A stretch of 64,000 bases of DNA from Gigantopelta aegis (GCF_016097555.1 NC_054712.1:39298144-39362143), one strand, 5' to 3'; shown: positions 41,341-53,015, counted from the stretch's first letter. The notes: a model not told the origin generated them from the letters alone. Made by a program: numbers and translations.

Positions 41341-41585
41341 ATGCCAGCCTCAGTGGCGCAGTGGTTAAACCATCAGACTACAGGATGGTAGGTACAGGGT
41401 TCGCAGCTCAGTACGGGCTCCAACCCAGAACGAGTTCTTAAGGGCTCAATGGGTAGGTGTAAGGCCACTACACCCTCTTCTCTCTCACTAACCACTAACC
41501 TACTAACAACTAACCCACTGTCCTGGACAGCATGCTTGAACCTTGATTGGATATAAGCGTGAAAGTAAGTTGAACTGAAATATGC
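41341..41585 (+). mobile_element. SINE-D
   Basis: CAGCCTCAGTGGCGCAGTGG, GGGTTCGCAGCTCAGTACGG, CACTAACCACTAACCTACTA, AAGTAAGTTGAACTGAAA. Confidence 0.88.
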
Positions 41586-41815
41586 CATGCGAGTTGATGC
41601 AGGAGGTAGAATCCTTCCAGTTGATACACTTTGTGTTTTTAAATATTGTATTTATCAGCTCTACATTTCTGCTGGTGAGGTAGCTGTCAGTCCCAAGTGC
41701 ATCATTAGTCCTGTTACAATTTTAAAATGGTTCAATACTAATATATAGTCCACAGCAAAAGATGTGCTGTGGATAAAATTAAAAACTCCACTCCACAGCA
41801 ATCTCTTATTATCGA

Positions 41816-42135
41816 GGGGCGGGATGTAGCCCAGTCGTAAAGCATTCGCTTGATGCACAGTTGGTCTGGGATCAATCCCCGTCGGTGGGCCCATTGGGCT
41901 ATTTCTCGCTCCAGCCAGTGCACCACGACTGGCATACAAAAGTCTGTGGTATGTATTATATCCTGTCTGTGGGATGGTGCATATAAAAGATCCCTTGCTG
42001 CTAATCGAAAAGAGTAGCCCATGAAATGGCGACAGCGGGTTTCCTCTTTCAATATCTGTGTGGTCCTTAACCACATGTCCGACACCATGTAACTGTAAAT
42101 GAAATGTGTTGAGTGCATTGTTAAATAAAACATTT
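41816..42135 (+). mobile_element. SINE-A, full length, ATAAA-type tail
   Basis: GGGGCGGGATGTAGCCCAGTC, GGGATCAATCCCCGTCGGTG, core, TTGAGTGCATTGTTAAATAA. Minus-strand frames of 131 and 137 codons here are its shadows. TTATTATCGA flanks on the left and CTATTATCGA on the right look like target duplications. Confidence 0.92.
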
Positions 42136-43460
42136 TCTTCCTTCTATTATCGATCGCCCTTGGGCAATTGCAGGGGTTAATATTCTACCTTTTTTTTTAA
42201 AGATTCATTTTGCTTGATATGAAGTAGAATGAAATATTTCAATTTAGCTACAGATAAGTCATGTTTGACCCAACTGTCAAATGAATCCTGCAGCTACTCA
42301 GCAGACTGAAATTGTCACATGGTGGTTTCTCATCCACCGGCTTTTCACCGGTTATTGACTCACACTGATAAAGAGATGGAAATGTCCCACATTTGGAACA
42401 CACGAACAAAAATGGCCAATTTTTGTTTGCATGCTTAGCAGTTGTAAATCATGCTTATGATGTTGACACTAAACCTGTTTGTATATTTATTCACTGGCAG
42501 AAAATGGGATCTTGCTCATGCAGTCAGTAAACCACTTGCCTTATAGGTATTTTAAAAATCCCTTATTTAATAAAAGTCACAGTTGAAATGCTTTTTGTCT
42601 CACCTTTATGAATAAAAAGGTGAAAGATAGATATTACTTATATATAAACTTGAAGATGGCAGCAATGAGGTCAACTTTTGTGTTAAAGTTTAACATATGT
42701 TAGTAAAGTTTTGCATTCAACTCTTATTCAGCTCCATATCTCAGAAACTATAAACTATATTATTGAAACTTGGTTTATAGTTGCAACTATGGAGGTTCAT
42801 CACAGTGCATTTGACAAATGTTGGGGTTTTTTGTTGTTGTTTTTAAATTGAAATTCTTTCAATTGTTTTCATTTCTTTTTAAAAACTTTTTATTATTATT
42901 TTATTTTTATTTTTCTTTCTTTTTTTAAACGCATTGAGATGAACATCTTATGAATGTAGCTGTCAATGACACTAAATAAGTTTATAGAAGAAGAAACTTG
43001 TTATTTATCACTCTTCATCCAAATGCATTCCCAAAGTGGGGGGTTTTTTGGGGGGAGGGGGTTTTACTTAATGAATTGTTAGTTCTAACAAGCATTTTTT
43101 GGTAAATTGAAGTTACATTTGTTTTCTGCATATGTACCCTTGCATCCAATACATAATTCCCATAGGATGTTTTATAAGTTAAAAATGCATTAAATATCTG
43201 ATGAGAATAAAATCAATAAATACATACAACAATTTAAGCTTAAACATGTTTATGACCAGAATTAAATAATTTCCTTTTTTGTCACAATTTAGACCAAATT
43301 GAATTATAAAAATGTGATAGATCTTAATATCACATTTATTAATTCTCCAAAAATCTAGTGGTAATGGCAAAATAATTTTTAAGAAATGGATATGGATAAT
43401 CCATGTACACATTCAAATAAGTTCAATATATTAACTAATCAACACTTTGTTGTATAAAAG
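42136..43460. other. 1.3-kb stretch, no gene recognised
   Basis: 42230-42530 is balanced in composition (GGCTTTTCACCGGTTATTGA), a possible conserved element. 42600-43000 is T-rich. A G-run lies at 43038-43061. Confidence 0.4.
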
Positions 43461-43462
43461 AA

Positions 43463-43790
43463 AGGAATGTTTTATTTAACGATGCACTCAACACATTTTA
43501 TGTACGGTTGTATTATGGCGTCAGACATATGGTTAAGGACCACACAGATATTGAGAGAGGAAATCTGCTGTCACCACTTCATGGGCTACTCTTTTCTATT
43601 AGCAGCAAGGGATCTTTTATATGCACCATCACACAGACAGGATAGTACATACCACGGCCTTTGTTACACAAGTTGTGGAGCACTGGCTGGAACGAGAAAT
43701 AGCCCAATGGGTCCACCGATGGGGATCGATCCCAGACCGACCGCGCATCGAGCGAGTGCTTTACCACTGGGCTACATCCCACCCTGCTCT
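43463..43790 (-). mobile_element. SINE-A, full length, ATAAA-type tail, inverted
   Basis: GGAATGTTTTATTTAACGATG, core, GATCGATCCCAGACCGACCG, GGGCTACATCCCACCC. Confidence 0.92.
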
Positions 43791-44610
43791 TGGGTACAGA
43801 AACGAACCGCCCCTACTTTGTTGTATATGTCATAAGAAGAAAATGCTTTTCAGTGTGTTAATTCTTTCACTTTGATATCAACCAAGATCATTTTTGTTTT
43901 ATAGGTTTATGGGTTTTTTCTAAATTGAAGTTAAATTAGTCATCCAAATTAATTTCGACAGCAATTATTTGTCAGTGAGATATTTGGGTTAGCAAGTTTA
44001 ATATTAAATAACTATATGTATTTCGGGGTTTTTCTCCAGTTCATTTCTAAATTTATTCACATAAAAAAGTGTTTAAAAGTTTCTTTTCAGATTTATAATT
44101 GATCAAATATCTGTATAACTAAAAAATATGTTTTTCCAAACGGAAGTTAATTTTTTTTTTCTCCATTAAATTCATCCCTTTATCCAAATACATTCCCAAA
44201 TAGTTTTATGTGTTTAAAGTTCTGTTTCAAATTAAAAGTTTTAAAATATCTGAATAATTTTTTTTTTCAAAACTGAAGGGTTTTTTGTCTTTCATTCACC
44301 CCTTGATTTATATGTATTCCCATAGAAATTTATGTCTAACTTCTTTTACAAATTTAAAGTTTTTTTAAATATCTGAATAATTATATTTAAAAAGAATATG
44401 TTTTCCTAAACAGAAGTAAAAAAAAAAAAATTCATCCCTTAATGGAAATACATTCTGATGAATTTTATGAGTTTAAAAGTTCTAGTTCCAATTTTAACTT
44501 TTTAAATATCTGAATAACTAAAAAGAATATACTTTTCCAAAACAGAAAAAAAAAAAAAATTGTCCTCTCTTCACCCCTTCATCCAAATGCATTCTCATAA
44601 AGGTTTTTTT
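43791..44610. repeat. Degenerate tandem repeat, about 125-145 bp per unit
   Basis: From about 44040 each unit has AAATATCTGAATAA, a T- or A-run, TTCATCCCTT..CAAATACATTC, and a TTTATGTGTTTAAAGTTCT block; at least four units, about 70-80% alike. AT-rich lead-in at 43791-44040. Confidence 0.7.
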
Positions 44611-45232
44611 CATTTTTTTGTCCGTTAATGTTCTGCTTGTTGCTTGCTTTCAGTACGATCGGCCTCATTTGAATGCGTTTCTATATATCGTCTTTGTCGT
44701 AACGGTACTTTACTGCTAGCCTCTGTGCGCGCCTGTCAAAGGACCTTAATTCATCAGGGTATATAGCTTTTACAAGGCATCTGATTGAAGCTGTGTTGTA
44801 GTCTGCCAGGTAACGCGGTCCGACCCGGCACCTGATCCGCGACATTCATTCAACATTTCATAACCTTCACGAGGATGCTGTTCGGGCATGTTCATCGTGG
44901 TCCTGTCATCGCGGCGACCAAGTTATGCGTTCTCTCGATCTCCCGCGATATAATGAAAGATGTATTGAACAGGTGATTGTTTGAACAGCTCAGCTCAGCT
45001 AGGCAATAAATACATTCTCCCATCTCCGGCACTTTGCGGCCAGGGTGGCCAATGGGAAAAGTGGAGACCGATCAAACATCCCTCTCCAATAATAAAAGCT
45101 GACTGGCCGAGTACTGACAAGAAAAGTCAAATGGTGACTCGCATCCCCGGGTATCCGTTGTCAGGTTACGCTGCACAAAACAACTTGCACTGTTCAAAGT
45201 TCAAATATACCCACTTGAATTGGTAGGCAGAG
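44611..45232. other. Non-repetitive GC-balanced island, candidate conserved non-coding element
   Basis: 620 bp without repeat words, rich in CpG relative to its surroundings (GTAACGCGGTCCGACCCGGC, CATCGCGGCGACCAAGTTATGC). An 81-codon plus frame at 44981 has no known domain. Confidence 0.5.
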
Positions 45233-45234
45233 AA

Positions 45235-45617
45235 AAGAAAGTAAAGTCTGTTTTATTTAATGACGCCACTGGAGCACATTGATTTTTTATCTTATCATCG
45301 GCTATTGGACGTCAAACATATGGTCATTCTGACACTGTTTTTTAGAGGAAACCCACTGTCGCCACATAGGCTACTCTTTTATGACAGGCAGCAAGGGATC
45401 TTTTATTTGCGCTTCCCACAGGCAGGATAGCACAAACTATGGCCTTTGTTGAACCAGTTATGGATCACTGGTCGGTGCAAGTGGTTTACACCTACCCATT
45501 GAGCCTTGCTCACTTAGGGTTTGTAGTCGGTATCTGGATTAAAAATCCCATGCCTCGACTGGGATCCGAACCCAATACCTACTAGCCTGCATGTAGACCG
45601 ATGCCACCGAGACCGGT
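45235..45617 (-). mobile_element. SINE-B with the AAACAAAC-like tail, inverted
   Basis: Very like 24776-25172: AAAGTCTGTTTTATTTAATG, TTATTTGCGCTTCCCACAGG, GGGATCCGAACCCAATACC, ending GCCACCGAGACCGGT. Confidence 0.9.
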
Positions 45618-45852
45618 TCTACTGCCTAGCAATGATTTCTTTTCACAAGGTGAAAGTCCTGTTACATTGCATGCATCCCTAATTGAAAAATCGTAAAGGA
45701 AATAGATGATTATAAAGAAAGAATCTTTATCAAGGGTGTGATAAATATAATCCACTGAAGGAAAGACAAATTGTTCACAGTGGGTGGTAGGTGCACCTTT
45801 TTGACATGGTAGTTGTGACATTTTGTCTTGACAAATAGAGAAGAAACCTGAT
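45618..45852. other. Unannotated stretch
   Basis: AT-rich, nothing recognised. Confidence 0.4.
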
Positions 45853-45853
45853 A

Positions 45854-46029
45854 CAGTGAAACTCCTCTAAACCGGACATGCTCGGGACCAAGCAAAAAGT
45901 CCGGTTTTAAGAGGTATCCAGTTTACAGAGGTTCTCTTCTGAACAAATATTTAAAAAGGGACCATGAAAAACGTCCGGTTTTAAGGGAATTCCGATTTAC
46001 AGAGGGTCCGGTTTTGAGAGGTTTCACTG
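45854..46029. mobile_element. pogo/Tc1-like MITE, copy 2, TA-flanked
   Basis: CAGTGAAACTCCTCTAAACC to GTTTTGAGAGGTTTCACTG with TA on each side. Opposite orientation to the copy at 54531-54706. Full-length and the least decayed of the four. Confidence 0.88.
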
Positions 46030-46327
46030 TATAAATTAAGCTGTAGTTCTGATTAGCAATAGAAAGATGTTTGGGGGTCAATTATTATATACATGTAGAT
46101 ATCATATAAAAATATATTAAAAATTATCATATAGTGCAGCACATACCTTCTTTTTTTTTATAGATATTTATAATACTAACTGGGCAGAATATTGCATGTG
46201 AAATGTTTGTCATTATTTCCATGTGTCAGTTACGCAGTTTGTTCATAATGCAAACAGCCAATGAGTTACATAGTGAACTGGTATTTTCAAACATTAATAA
46301 TTAAATTTCCCTTACATTCATTACAAT
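46030..46327. other. Unannotated AT-rich stretch
   Basis: Nothing recognised. Confidence 0.4.
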
Positions 46328-46760
46328 TTGGGGTGGGACGTAGCCCAGTGGTAAATCGCTCGCTTGATGCGCGATCGGTTTGGGATCGATCCCCGTCAGT
46401 GGGCCCATTGGGCTATTTCTCACTCCAGCCAGTGCACCACGACTGGTACGTCAAAGGCCGTGGTATGTGCTATCCTGTCTATGGGATGGTGCATATAAAA
46501 GATCCCTTGTTGCTAATCGAAAAGAGTAGCCCATGAAGTGTCGACAGTGGGTTTCCTTTCTCAATATCTGTGTGGTCCTTAACCATATGTCCAACACCAT
46601 ATAACCATAAATAAAATGTGTTGAGTGGTCGTTAAATAAAACATTTCCTTCTTCTGAAGACTGCATGTCAGAATTACCAAATGTTTGACATTGAAAATAG
46701 CTGATGATAAATTAAACAGTTTGTTCTAGTGGTGTCATTAAACAAAACAAACTAACTTTT
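46328..46760 (+). mobile_element. SINE-A, full length, then an AAACAAAC-type tail scrap
   Basis: GGGGTGGGACGTAGCCCAGTG, GGGATCGATCCCCGTCAGTG, core, ATAAA-type tail to 46650; 46655-46755 is a tail of the other type (GTTCTAGTGGTGTCATTAAAC), perhaps the rest of the SINE it was inserted into. Confidence 0.88.
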
Positions 46761-47010
46761 TCATTCATTCATTTCAACTTATTTTTGTGCTTATATCTAA
46801 TTAAGGTTCAAGTGTGCTGTCCTGGGCACACATCTCAGCTATCTGGGCTGTCTGCCCAGGACAGTTGGTTAGTGGTTAGTTGTTAGTGAGAGAGAAGTCG
46901 GTATAGTGGTCTTACACATACCCATTGTGTCATTAAAACTCGCTCTGAGTGGGAGCCGATACCGGGCTGCGAACCCAGTACCTACCAGCCTTATGTCTGA
47001 TGGCTAGTAT
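46761..47010 (-). mobile_element. SINE-D, inverted
   Basis: ATTTCAACTTATTTTTGTGC, GGCTGTCTGCCCAGGACAG, GCTGCGAACCCAGTACCTAC; ends GTCTGATGGCTA. Confidence 0.88.
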
Positions 47011-48245
47011 GCGTTTTCATTAAGAATGTATATGTAGCCTGTATGTATAATGAGCTTTAACCTAGGTGTCACAGTCAGTATATATTTGATACTTAATCTT
47101 AAGTAATTATAGCTGCCACTTACTAATTAAACAATGTGCTGGGGTGTCAAACATTTCTTTTTATTTCTTTAATCCATAATAACCGTTTAATAACACCTCA
47201 ACACCTCAATAGGGCCTCGTTTGCCACCGTTAGCTTTATTGCCTGAAAAACCTCAGGTGGCTAATAGATCTTAATACCTATACAACGTTTTCATGGGATG
47301 TTTATAAGCAGGCTCACAGGATTCAACGGGCTATGAGAAAGTTCTACGATAGAAACATGTCAAAAGCTGTATGCCCATGTATGCATAGGGCCTTGATCCA
47401 TCTCCGAGAGATTAGCATAGCATACAATGTATTACATACTGGGCCCATTGTAACAGGATGGTTTGTTATCCAGATATATCCAGACACCTTTGGCAAGTGA
47501 TCAATTTGCCTGCAATAAAGTCGGGTGGCGTAGATGGAGCCATAAGCTGTGTCGTCAGGGAACTCTTTAAAGGAGGCTGTTGTGCCGAGAACAAAAGCCG
47601 TTTCGGGGTTCATCGCCCAGACATGCATGCGTGTAGATCCTGTATACCACTAAGCTATACGATGACGCCAATTAAGGTCATAGCCTGCATTCTACCCGAT
47701 GGTGGGAGATTTGCCATGGCCACCGTATACATTCGATCGATATATAGCGGGTGCTGTGACGGGGGCTAACTGCGTCTTTTGTGCTCCTCTCGGGAAGAGA
47801 GGCCAGTTCCAACACGTTTTTAATTGCCCATATATATGGCATGACAAATTTCCTTGTGCACCCATTGTGGCATCGGTTTTATGGGACATGTAATAAAAAC
47901 TAATGTCTTTTACATATGAGGTTGGGTTTTTTTTTTTCCTTTTTCGGTTTTGATCTTTATTGTTGGTGTAACTTATACACGTTAGATGTATTTTTATATG
48001 ATTTACAGTATATATAATCAAAACCATATATCTCTGTGGGTTTTAATCTAATTTTGATAATTTGTTGGTTTTAACTAATGTCTTTTATATTTTTCTTTTC
48101 CGTTATTAGTTTTGATCTTTCATTAATTGTGTAATTTGGTTGATAGATGTATTTTCTTTGGAGTTAAAGTAGTAAACTAATACTTTTCCCTTTTTAAAAA
48201 CAATTTTCATCATCCATTGGTATAACTACACAATGTACATGTAGC
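47011..48245. other. Non-repetitive stretch with a candidate conserved element (47200-47890)
   Basis: About 700 bp free of repeat words, GC-balanced, with open frames of 94 (minus, 47344-47628) and 103 codons (plus, 47458-47769) facing each other. Neither has a known domain or splice context. Motifs include CAATTAAGGTCA. AT-rich beyond 47900. Confidence 0.45.
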
Positions 48246-48493
48246 CTTGGTAGTATATTGAGTAAGCCAGAGAGCTGAAATGTCTGCCCAGGACAGTGTG
48301 CTTGAACCGTAATTGGATATAAGCAAGAAAATAAGTATAAACAAACTGGACCGGAATTCCCTCAAAATCGGATCTATTTTGCGGCCCCTTTTTATATATT
48401 AGTACAGAAGAGAACCTCTCTAAACCAGATAACTTTTTAAAACCAGATTTTTTACATGGTATCGAGGGTGTCCGGTTTAGAGGAGATTCACTG
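48246..48493 (+). mobile_element. SINE-D tail followed by pogo-like MITE copy 3
   Basis: 48275-48340: CCCAGGACAGTGTGCTTGAAC and ATTGGATATAAGC. 48345-48493: 5'-truncated MITE ending GTTTAGAGGAGATTCACTG. Confidence 0.75.
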
Positions 48494-49044
48494 TATTTAA
48501 ATGGTATGTGTTTTTTCCTGAATTTTCACAGAAGAAACATCAATTTTTTTATAATTAAATTAAGGTGGAAGAAGGAAGGAAATGTTTCATTTAACGATGC
48601 ACTCAAATTATGGTGGAGGTCATGGTTTAATCTTTTGTGGTTTTACTGGATTTTCACAGAAGTAATTACATTAATTTCTTTTATTTAAAATAAGATAGAG
48701 ATAATAGTTTAATCTCTTTTTAGGGGAGGAAGAGGGTATACAGTATGTGTGTGAATTTATTTGTATTAAAAAAGTATATATATAAGTATATGTTTCCACT
48801 GAAACCACCTTAAAATTTTAAATTACATAAAAATATTTAAAATATTCGACGTTTCATTAGTGTAAAAACCAACATCCTCAGGAGAATAAACGAACAAATT
48901 TATTTGTAAATAACGTAATGCAATCATTTTAGCTGAGAAGGTCAATTAGGTAGCTCTGTCCTCTAATAGCCTTAATGCTTACATTGGACTAATATTAAAT
49001 ATTGGTGCTCAGTCAGGTGAGTTTTCACCTGAGGTGCTTTGATC
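48494..49044. other. Unannotated AT-rich stretch
   Basis: A scrap of SINE-A tail (GGAAATGTTTCATTTAACGATG) at 48579-48605; two similar TTTTCACAGAAG words at 48526 and 48650. No gene. Confidence 0.4.
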
Positions 49045-49400
49045 ATAGAACTGAACAAGTGTGGTGGACCACATTGGGTTTGTCCCACACCTGTTACATC
49101 AAAGGCTGTTATGTTTTCTGTCTAGACTGTGGGAAAGTGCATGTTAAAGATGCCTTGCCAGCCTCGGTGGTGTAGTGGTTAAGCTATCAGGTTTAAGGCT
49201 GGTCAGTACTGGGTTCGCATCTCGGTACCGGCACCGGCACCCACCCATAGTGAGTTTAACAACTCAGTGGGTAGGTGTAATTAAGGCCTACATTTACGTG
49301 TATATATACTCTGACTTCTCTCTCAGTATACCACTATAATTAATAACTAATCATTAACTCACTGTCCTGGACAGACAGTCCAGATAGCTGAGGTGTCTGT

Positions 49401-49451
<51 letters not shown>

Positions 49452-49725
49452 GTGTGTGCGTGCCTGTGTGCTTGCGTGCGTGTGTGTGTGTGTGTGTGTG
49501 CCCAGGGAAGCGTGATTGAACCCTAATTGGATATAAGCATGAAAATAACTATGAATGAATGAATGAATAAATTAATGATTAAATTAATGAATGAATACAT
49601 GAATTATTGAATGAATACTGTGGGGGTGTGTCAGAATTGTCAAACATCTACAATCCACAGGCTGATGATTAATAACTCAACATGTGCACCATGCAGTGAT
49701 GTCATTAAACAAAACAAACTTAACT
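49045..49725 (+). mobile_element. SINE scraps and SINE-D expanded by a (TG)n tract
   Basis: 49085-49150 core scrap; 49153-49545 SINE-D whose GCTGAGGTGTGTGCCCAG segment has grown into a TG tract of about 100 bp (49401-49500); GAAT repeats; 49615-49725 AAACAAAC-type tail. Confidence 0.8.
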
Positions 49726-50305
49726 ATCCTCTCATATATTTTTACATAAAACAGTGGAACCAAACTGACAAATTTGGTGATGTACCAAGTAGTACAAAAT
49801 ATATCCCAGTGTAGATTTTTTTATAAGAGGCTGGGTGATAAAATCCCAACTGTTGACTACGATTACTGTCCTGTGTGATTTCTTCCGTCTCCAGGCTATA
49901 GATAAAAGATGATTCTTTGATACAGAGCGGTACACATGATGAATGACAGGCGAGATCAAGCGGCCGGTACTCCGGTATGATGGATGAAGATGATACCGCC
50001 TTTTAGTGTGACCTGCTCAAGGCACATCAGTCCAAGTAGATTGTAACTGTAATAAAAGTATTTTTGTCATCCGTGGACATTCTGCACGATTCTTCTTCTG
50101 TCACTGAACACCATGTGTAATAAGTTACAGTGTTTATATACATGTGATATTGCATGTGTAATAAGCATATGTTATTACCATTTCCATGGTAACTCACAAA
50201 CATTGGATGATTTTGCCACTTATTAGTTCATTTTTAATTTTTCTTCCTTTTTATTGTTATTTGTTTTAAAGTTTTGTTTTTTTTTCTCAAAAATTGATTA
50301 CATTA
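49726..50305. other. Non-repetitive island, candidate conserved non-coding element (49800-50100)
   Basis: GC-balanced, e.g. GGCGAGATCAAGCGGCCGG. No exon recognised. T-rich beyond 50220. Confidence 0.4.
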
Positions 50306-50309
50306 AATT

Positions 50310-50545
50310 AGAGTTTGTTTTGTTTAATGACATCACTAATGCACACTGATTTATTAATCATCGTCTATTGGATGTCGAACGTTTGCTAATTTTTTATATG
50401 AAGCCTACATTTTTACATTAGCAGCAAGGGATCTTTTATATGCATTTTCCCACAAACAGGACAGCACATACCATGGCATTTGATATACCAGTCGCAATGC
50501 ACTGGCTGGGATGAGGAAAATAATCAAATCGGACAACAGGTCATA
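50310..50545 (-). mobile_element. SINE-A, inverted, head missing
   Basis: AGTTTGTTTTGTTTAATGACA, AGCAAGGGATCTTTTATATGC, CAGTCGCAATGCACTGGCTGG. Confidence 0.85.
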
Positions 50546-50920
50546 TATTATAGTTAATAGAAATGTAGAGGATTTTATATATAACTACATAACTTATAAA
50601 ACTAATAGATTTAAACATGCACCATCTTGCCATTGAGAAAATCCATATAAAATAATTGTTGTGGTTGCCCTTTGGGCTATTTCTCACTCCAGCCAGTGCA
50701 CCACGACAGGTATATCAAAGGCCGTGACATGTGCTATCCTGTCTATGGGATGGTGCATATAAAACATCCCTTGCTGCTAATCGAAAAGAGTATTCCATGA
50801 AGTGGCGACAGCGGGTTTCCTCTCCCAATATCTGTGTGATCCTTAACCATATTTCTGATGCCTTATAACCGTAAATAAAATGTGTTGAGTGTGTCGTTAA
50901 TAAAACATTTCATTCCTTCA
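50546..50920 (+). mobile_element. SINE-A, headless, ATAAA-type tail
   Basis: 50665-50915: GGGCTATTTCTCACTCCAGCC, core, GTTGAGTGTGTCGTTAATAA. 50546-50664 is plain AT-rich DNA. Confidence 0.85.
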
Positions 50921-52350
50921 TTCATTCATTGCAGTTAGTCTGTAAGAGCTATATAGCTAGCATTGGGTTTAAAATGTCCCAGAGTGTCACTAAATAAACA
51001 TTCCTTTCCTTTAGCACATGCATGACCCTGTTTTTATTGCAGCTTTCATGACACTGAGCAATATCTTGCATAATATGTGCTTGACTCGAGTGCAAGATTT
51101 TCCCTTCCCCTCTTCCGTTTCATCCTATGTCAGCCCATCATTGATACCGACAGTATTGACAAACACTAGTATAATATATTGTTTATGTCACAGAGTCATA
51201 TAGCATGTCAGTGGTGTATATCCATCTGTTCGAAAAATACACTGGTCATTAAAAAAAAAAATCAAATATTCTTTGTGTTAATTTCTCATGCAAAACTGAT
51301 GCAGGTTTCCACATGTTGAGATGGTTTCTGTCTGGTTACAAACACCAACAACAGTCATGCATTGTTGTCATGTCGGGTATAAACAAGTGCTTTACATAAG
51401 AATGGAGATTTAGAAAATTTATTACTTTGAGAAATTAATATTATACATTTAGATTTGTTTTTACAATAAGTAAACATAAACATATTGTCAGCTGTTATGT
51501 ACGTATATTTGCCTGTTGAATCTATAAGTCGATCTAATTCAAGCCCTGGTAAATTATTGTTCCATGAAAACAACCATTAAGAACACAATATTGATTTTTA
51601 CAAACTTCATGGTTTTGCTATCAAACTACATGTCAAAACGAAAATTCCCTTTGATGAAAGCTGTTTTGTCACCATATAGCCTGTACAGCTGTAAACACTT
51701 CAGAGGATAAAACTGAAAGTATCTCACATGTTTTTTTAATACATGTAAGGAGGACAAACTCTGGAAAGTACACTGGTTTTTGTACCAAATGATGTATGTC
51801 CCTATTTTATGAATAGCATAATTTCATATTCAGTTAATCACGACAAAACATTGTTTGAACAACCATTAATGCCAGTGACCAGACATGCCATGACATTTTT
51901 GATATACCAGTCACTGGGCACTAGCCTTTTTGGATGCCAAAAAAAAAGGGTCAAATTAACATATTTGAGTAAACCTATCATCCCCAAAACGGAAATTTTT
52001 GGGTGAAATTTTTTTACCCTCTTTCACTTATAGGCGAAGATATTAACCTTTGTTGAATCTGGATCTAATTGGTAAATTAATATTGCGATGTTATTAATCA
52101 TGAGCTGTGGTAATTAGTGTTTCAAATCTGTCATTTGCATATATACATGTATACATGTATGTCTTGCACATGCCTTCATCAGTTGCCATGGTTATATGAA
52201 TTACAAATGAAATTGAGTTTTAGGATGAACTTACAAGAGGTGATGTACATACACAGTGGTTGACAGTCAACAGATTAAAACTCGTAAATAATAAATTTAA
52301 TTCCCAGTACCAGCTCCTACTCATAGTTCTATAATGGCACCATGCATGAG
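50921..52350. other. 1.4-kb stretch, no gene recognised
   Basis: No SINE core apart from a short GATATACCAGTC word near 51900. Open frames (51018, 51355, 51809) look like chance. Confidence 0.4.
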
Positions 52351-52354
52351 GAGG

Positions 52355-52618
52355 TTAAAGTTGAAGTTTGTTTTGTTCCATGACACCACTAGAGCACATT
52401 GATTTATTAATCATGGGCTATTGGATGTCAAACATTTGATAATTTTGACCCACTGTCTTCAGAGGAAACTAGCTAAAAAAAAAATTCTATTAGCAGCAAG
52501 AAATCTTTTATATGCATATTTCACAGACAGAGTACATGTCATGACCTTTGATATACCAGTCATGGGGCACTAGTTGGGATGGGAAAAACCCTATCATAGA
52601 AAGGGTTCACCAGGAGAT
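52355..52618 (-). mobile_element. SINE-A/C, inverted, head decayed
   Basis: AAGTTTGTTTTGTTCCATGAC, GCAGCAAGAAATCTTTTATATG, GATATACCAGTCATGGGGCAC. Confidence 0.8.
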
Positions 52619-52621
52619 TAA

Positions 52622-52761
52622 AGCTGTATCCTAACCGGCCACGAGCGATGCGAGCGATTATTTTAGAAATCATTGATTTCAAATGCCGCATCCAAATATA
52701 AGATAAATATGTAGCGTCGCACTTGATTTCTCGCATCGCTCGCGTCCGGTTAGGATACAGC
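52622..52761. mobile_element. 140-bp TTAA-flanked hairpin MITE
   Basis: AGCTGTATCCTAACCGGCC and GTCCGGTTAGGATACAGC form long inverted ends (over 30 bp, including GAGCGATGCGAG). TTAA at 52618-52621 and 52762-52765. Nearly the whole element can fold on itself. Confidence 0.9.
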
Positions 52762-52769
52762 TTAACAGC

Positions 52770-53015
52770 TCACAATTTCATTTCAACTTATTTTCGTGCT
52801 TATATCCAATTAAGGTTCAAGCATGCTGTCCTGGGCACACACTTCAGCTATCCAGGCTGTCTGTCCAGAACAGTGGGTTAGTTGTTAATTGTTAGTGGTT
52901 AGTAAGAGAGAAGAAGGTGTACTCGCTCTGGGTGGGAGCCGGTACCGGGCTGCGAACCCTGTACCTACCAGCCTTATGTCCGATGGCTTTAAACACTGCA
53001 CCACCGAGGCCGGTA
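52770..53015 (-). mobile_element. SINE-D, inverted
   Basis: ATTTCATTTCAACTTATTTTCG, GCTGCGAACCCTGTACCTAC, CTGCACCACCGAGGCCGGT. Confidence 0.9.

Noticed and set aside
41661..42133. Two minus frames of 137 and 131 codons
   Set aside because: Shadows of a SINE-A; the same peptide words (GYSFRLAARDLL, GSFICTIPQTG) appear at every SINE in the window.
43467..43875. Plus frames of 122 and 84 codons
   Set aside because: SINE-A shadow, with the same peptide words as other SINEs.
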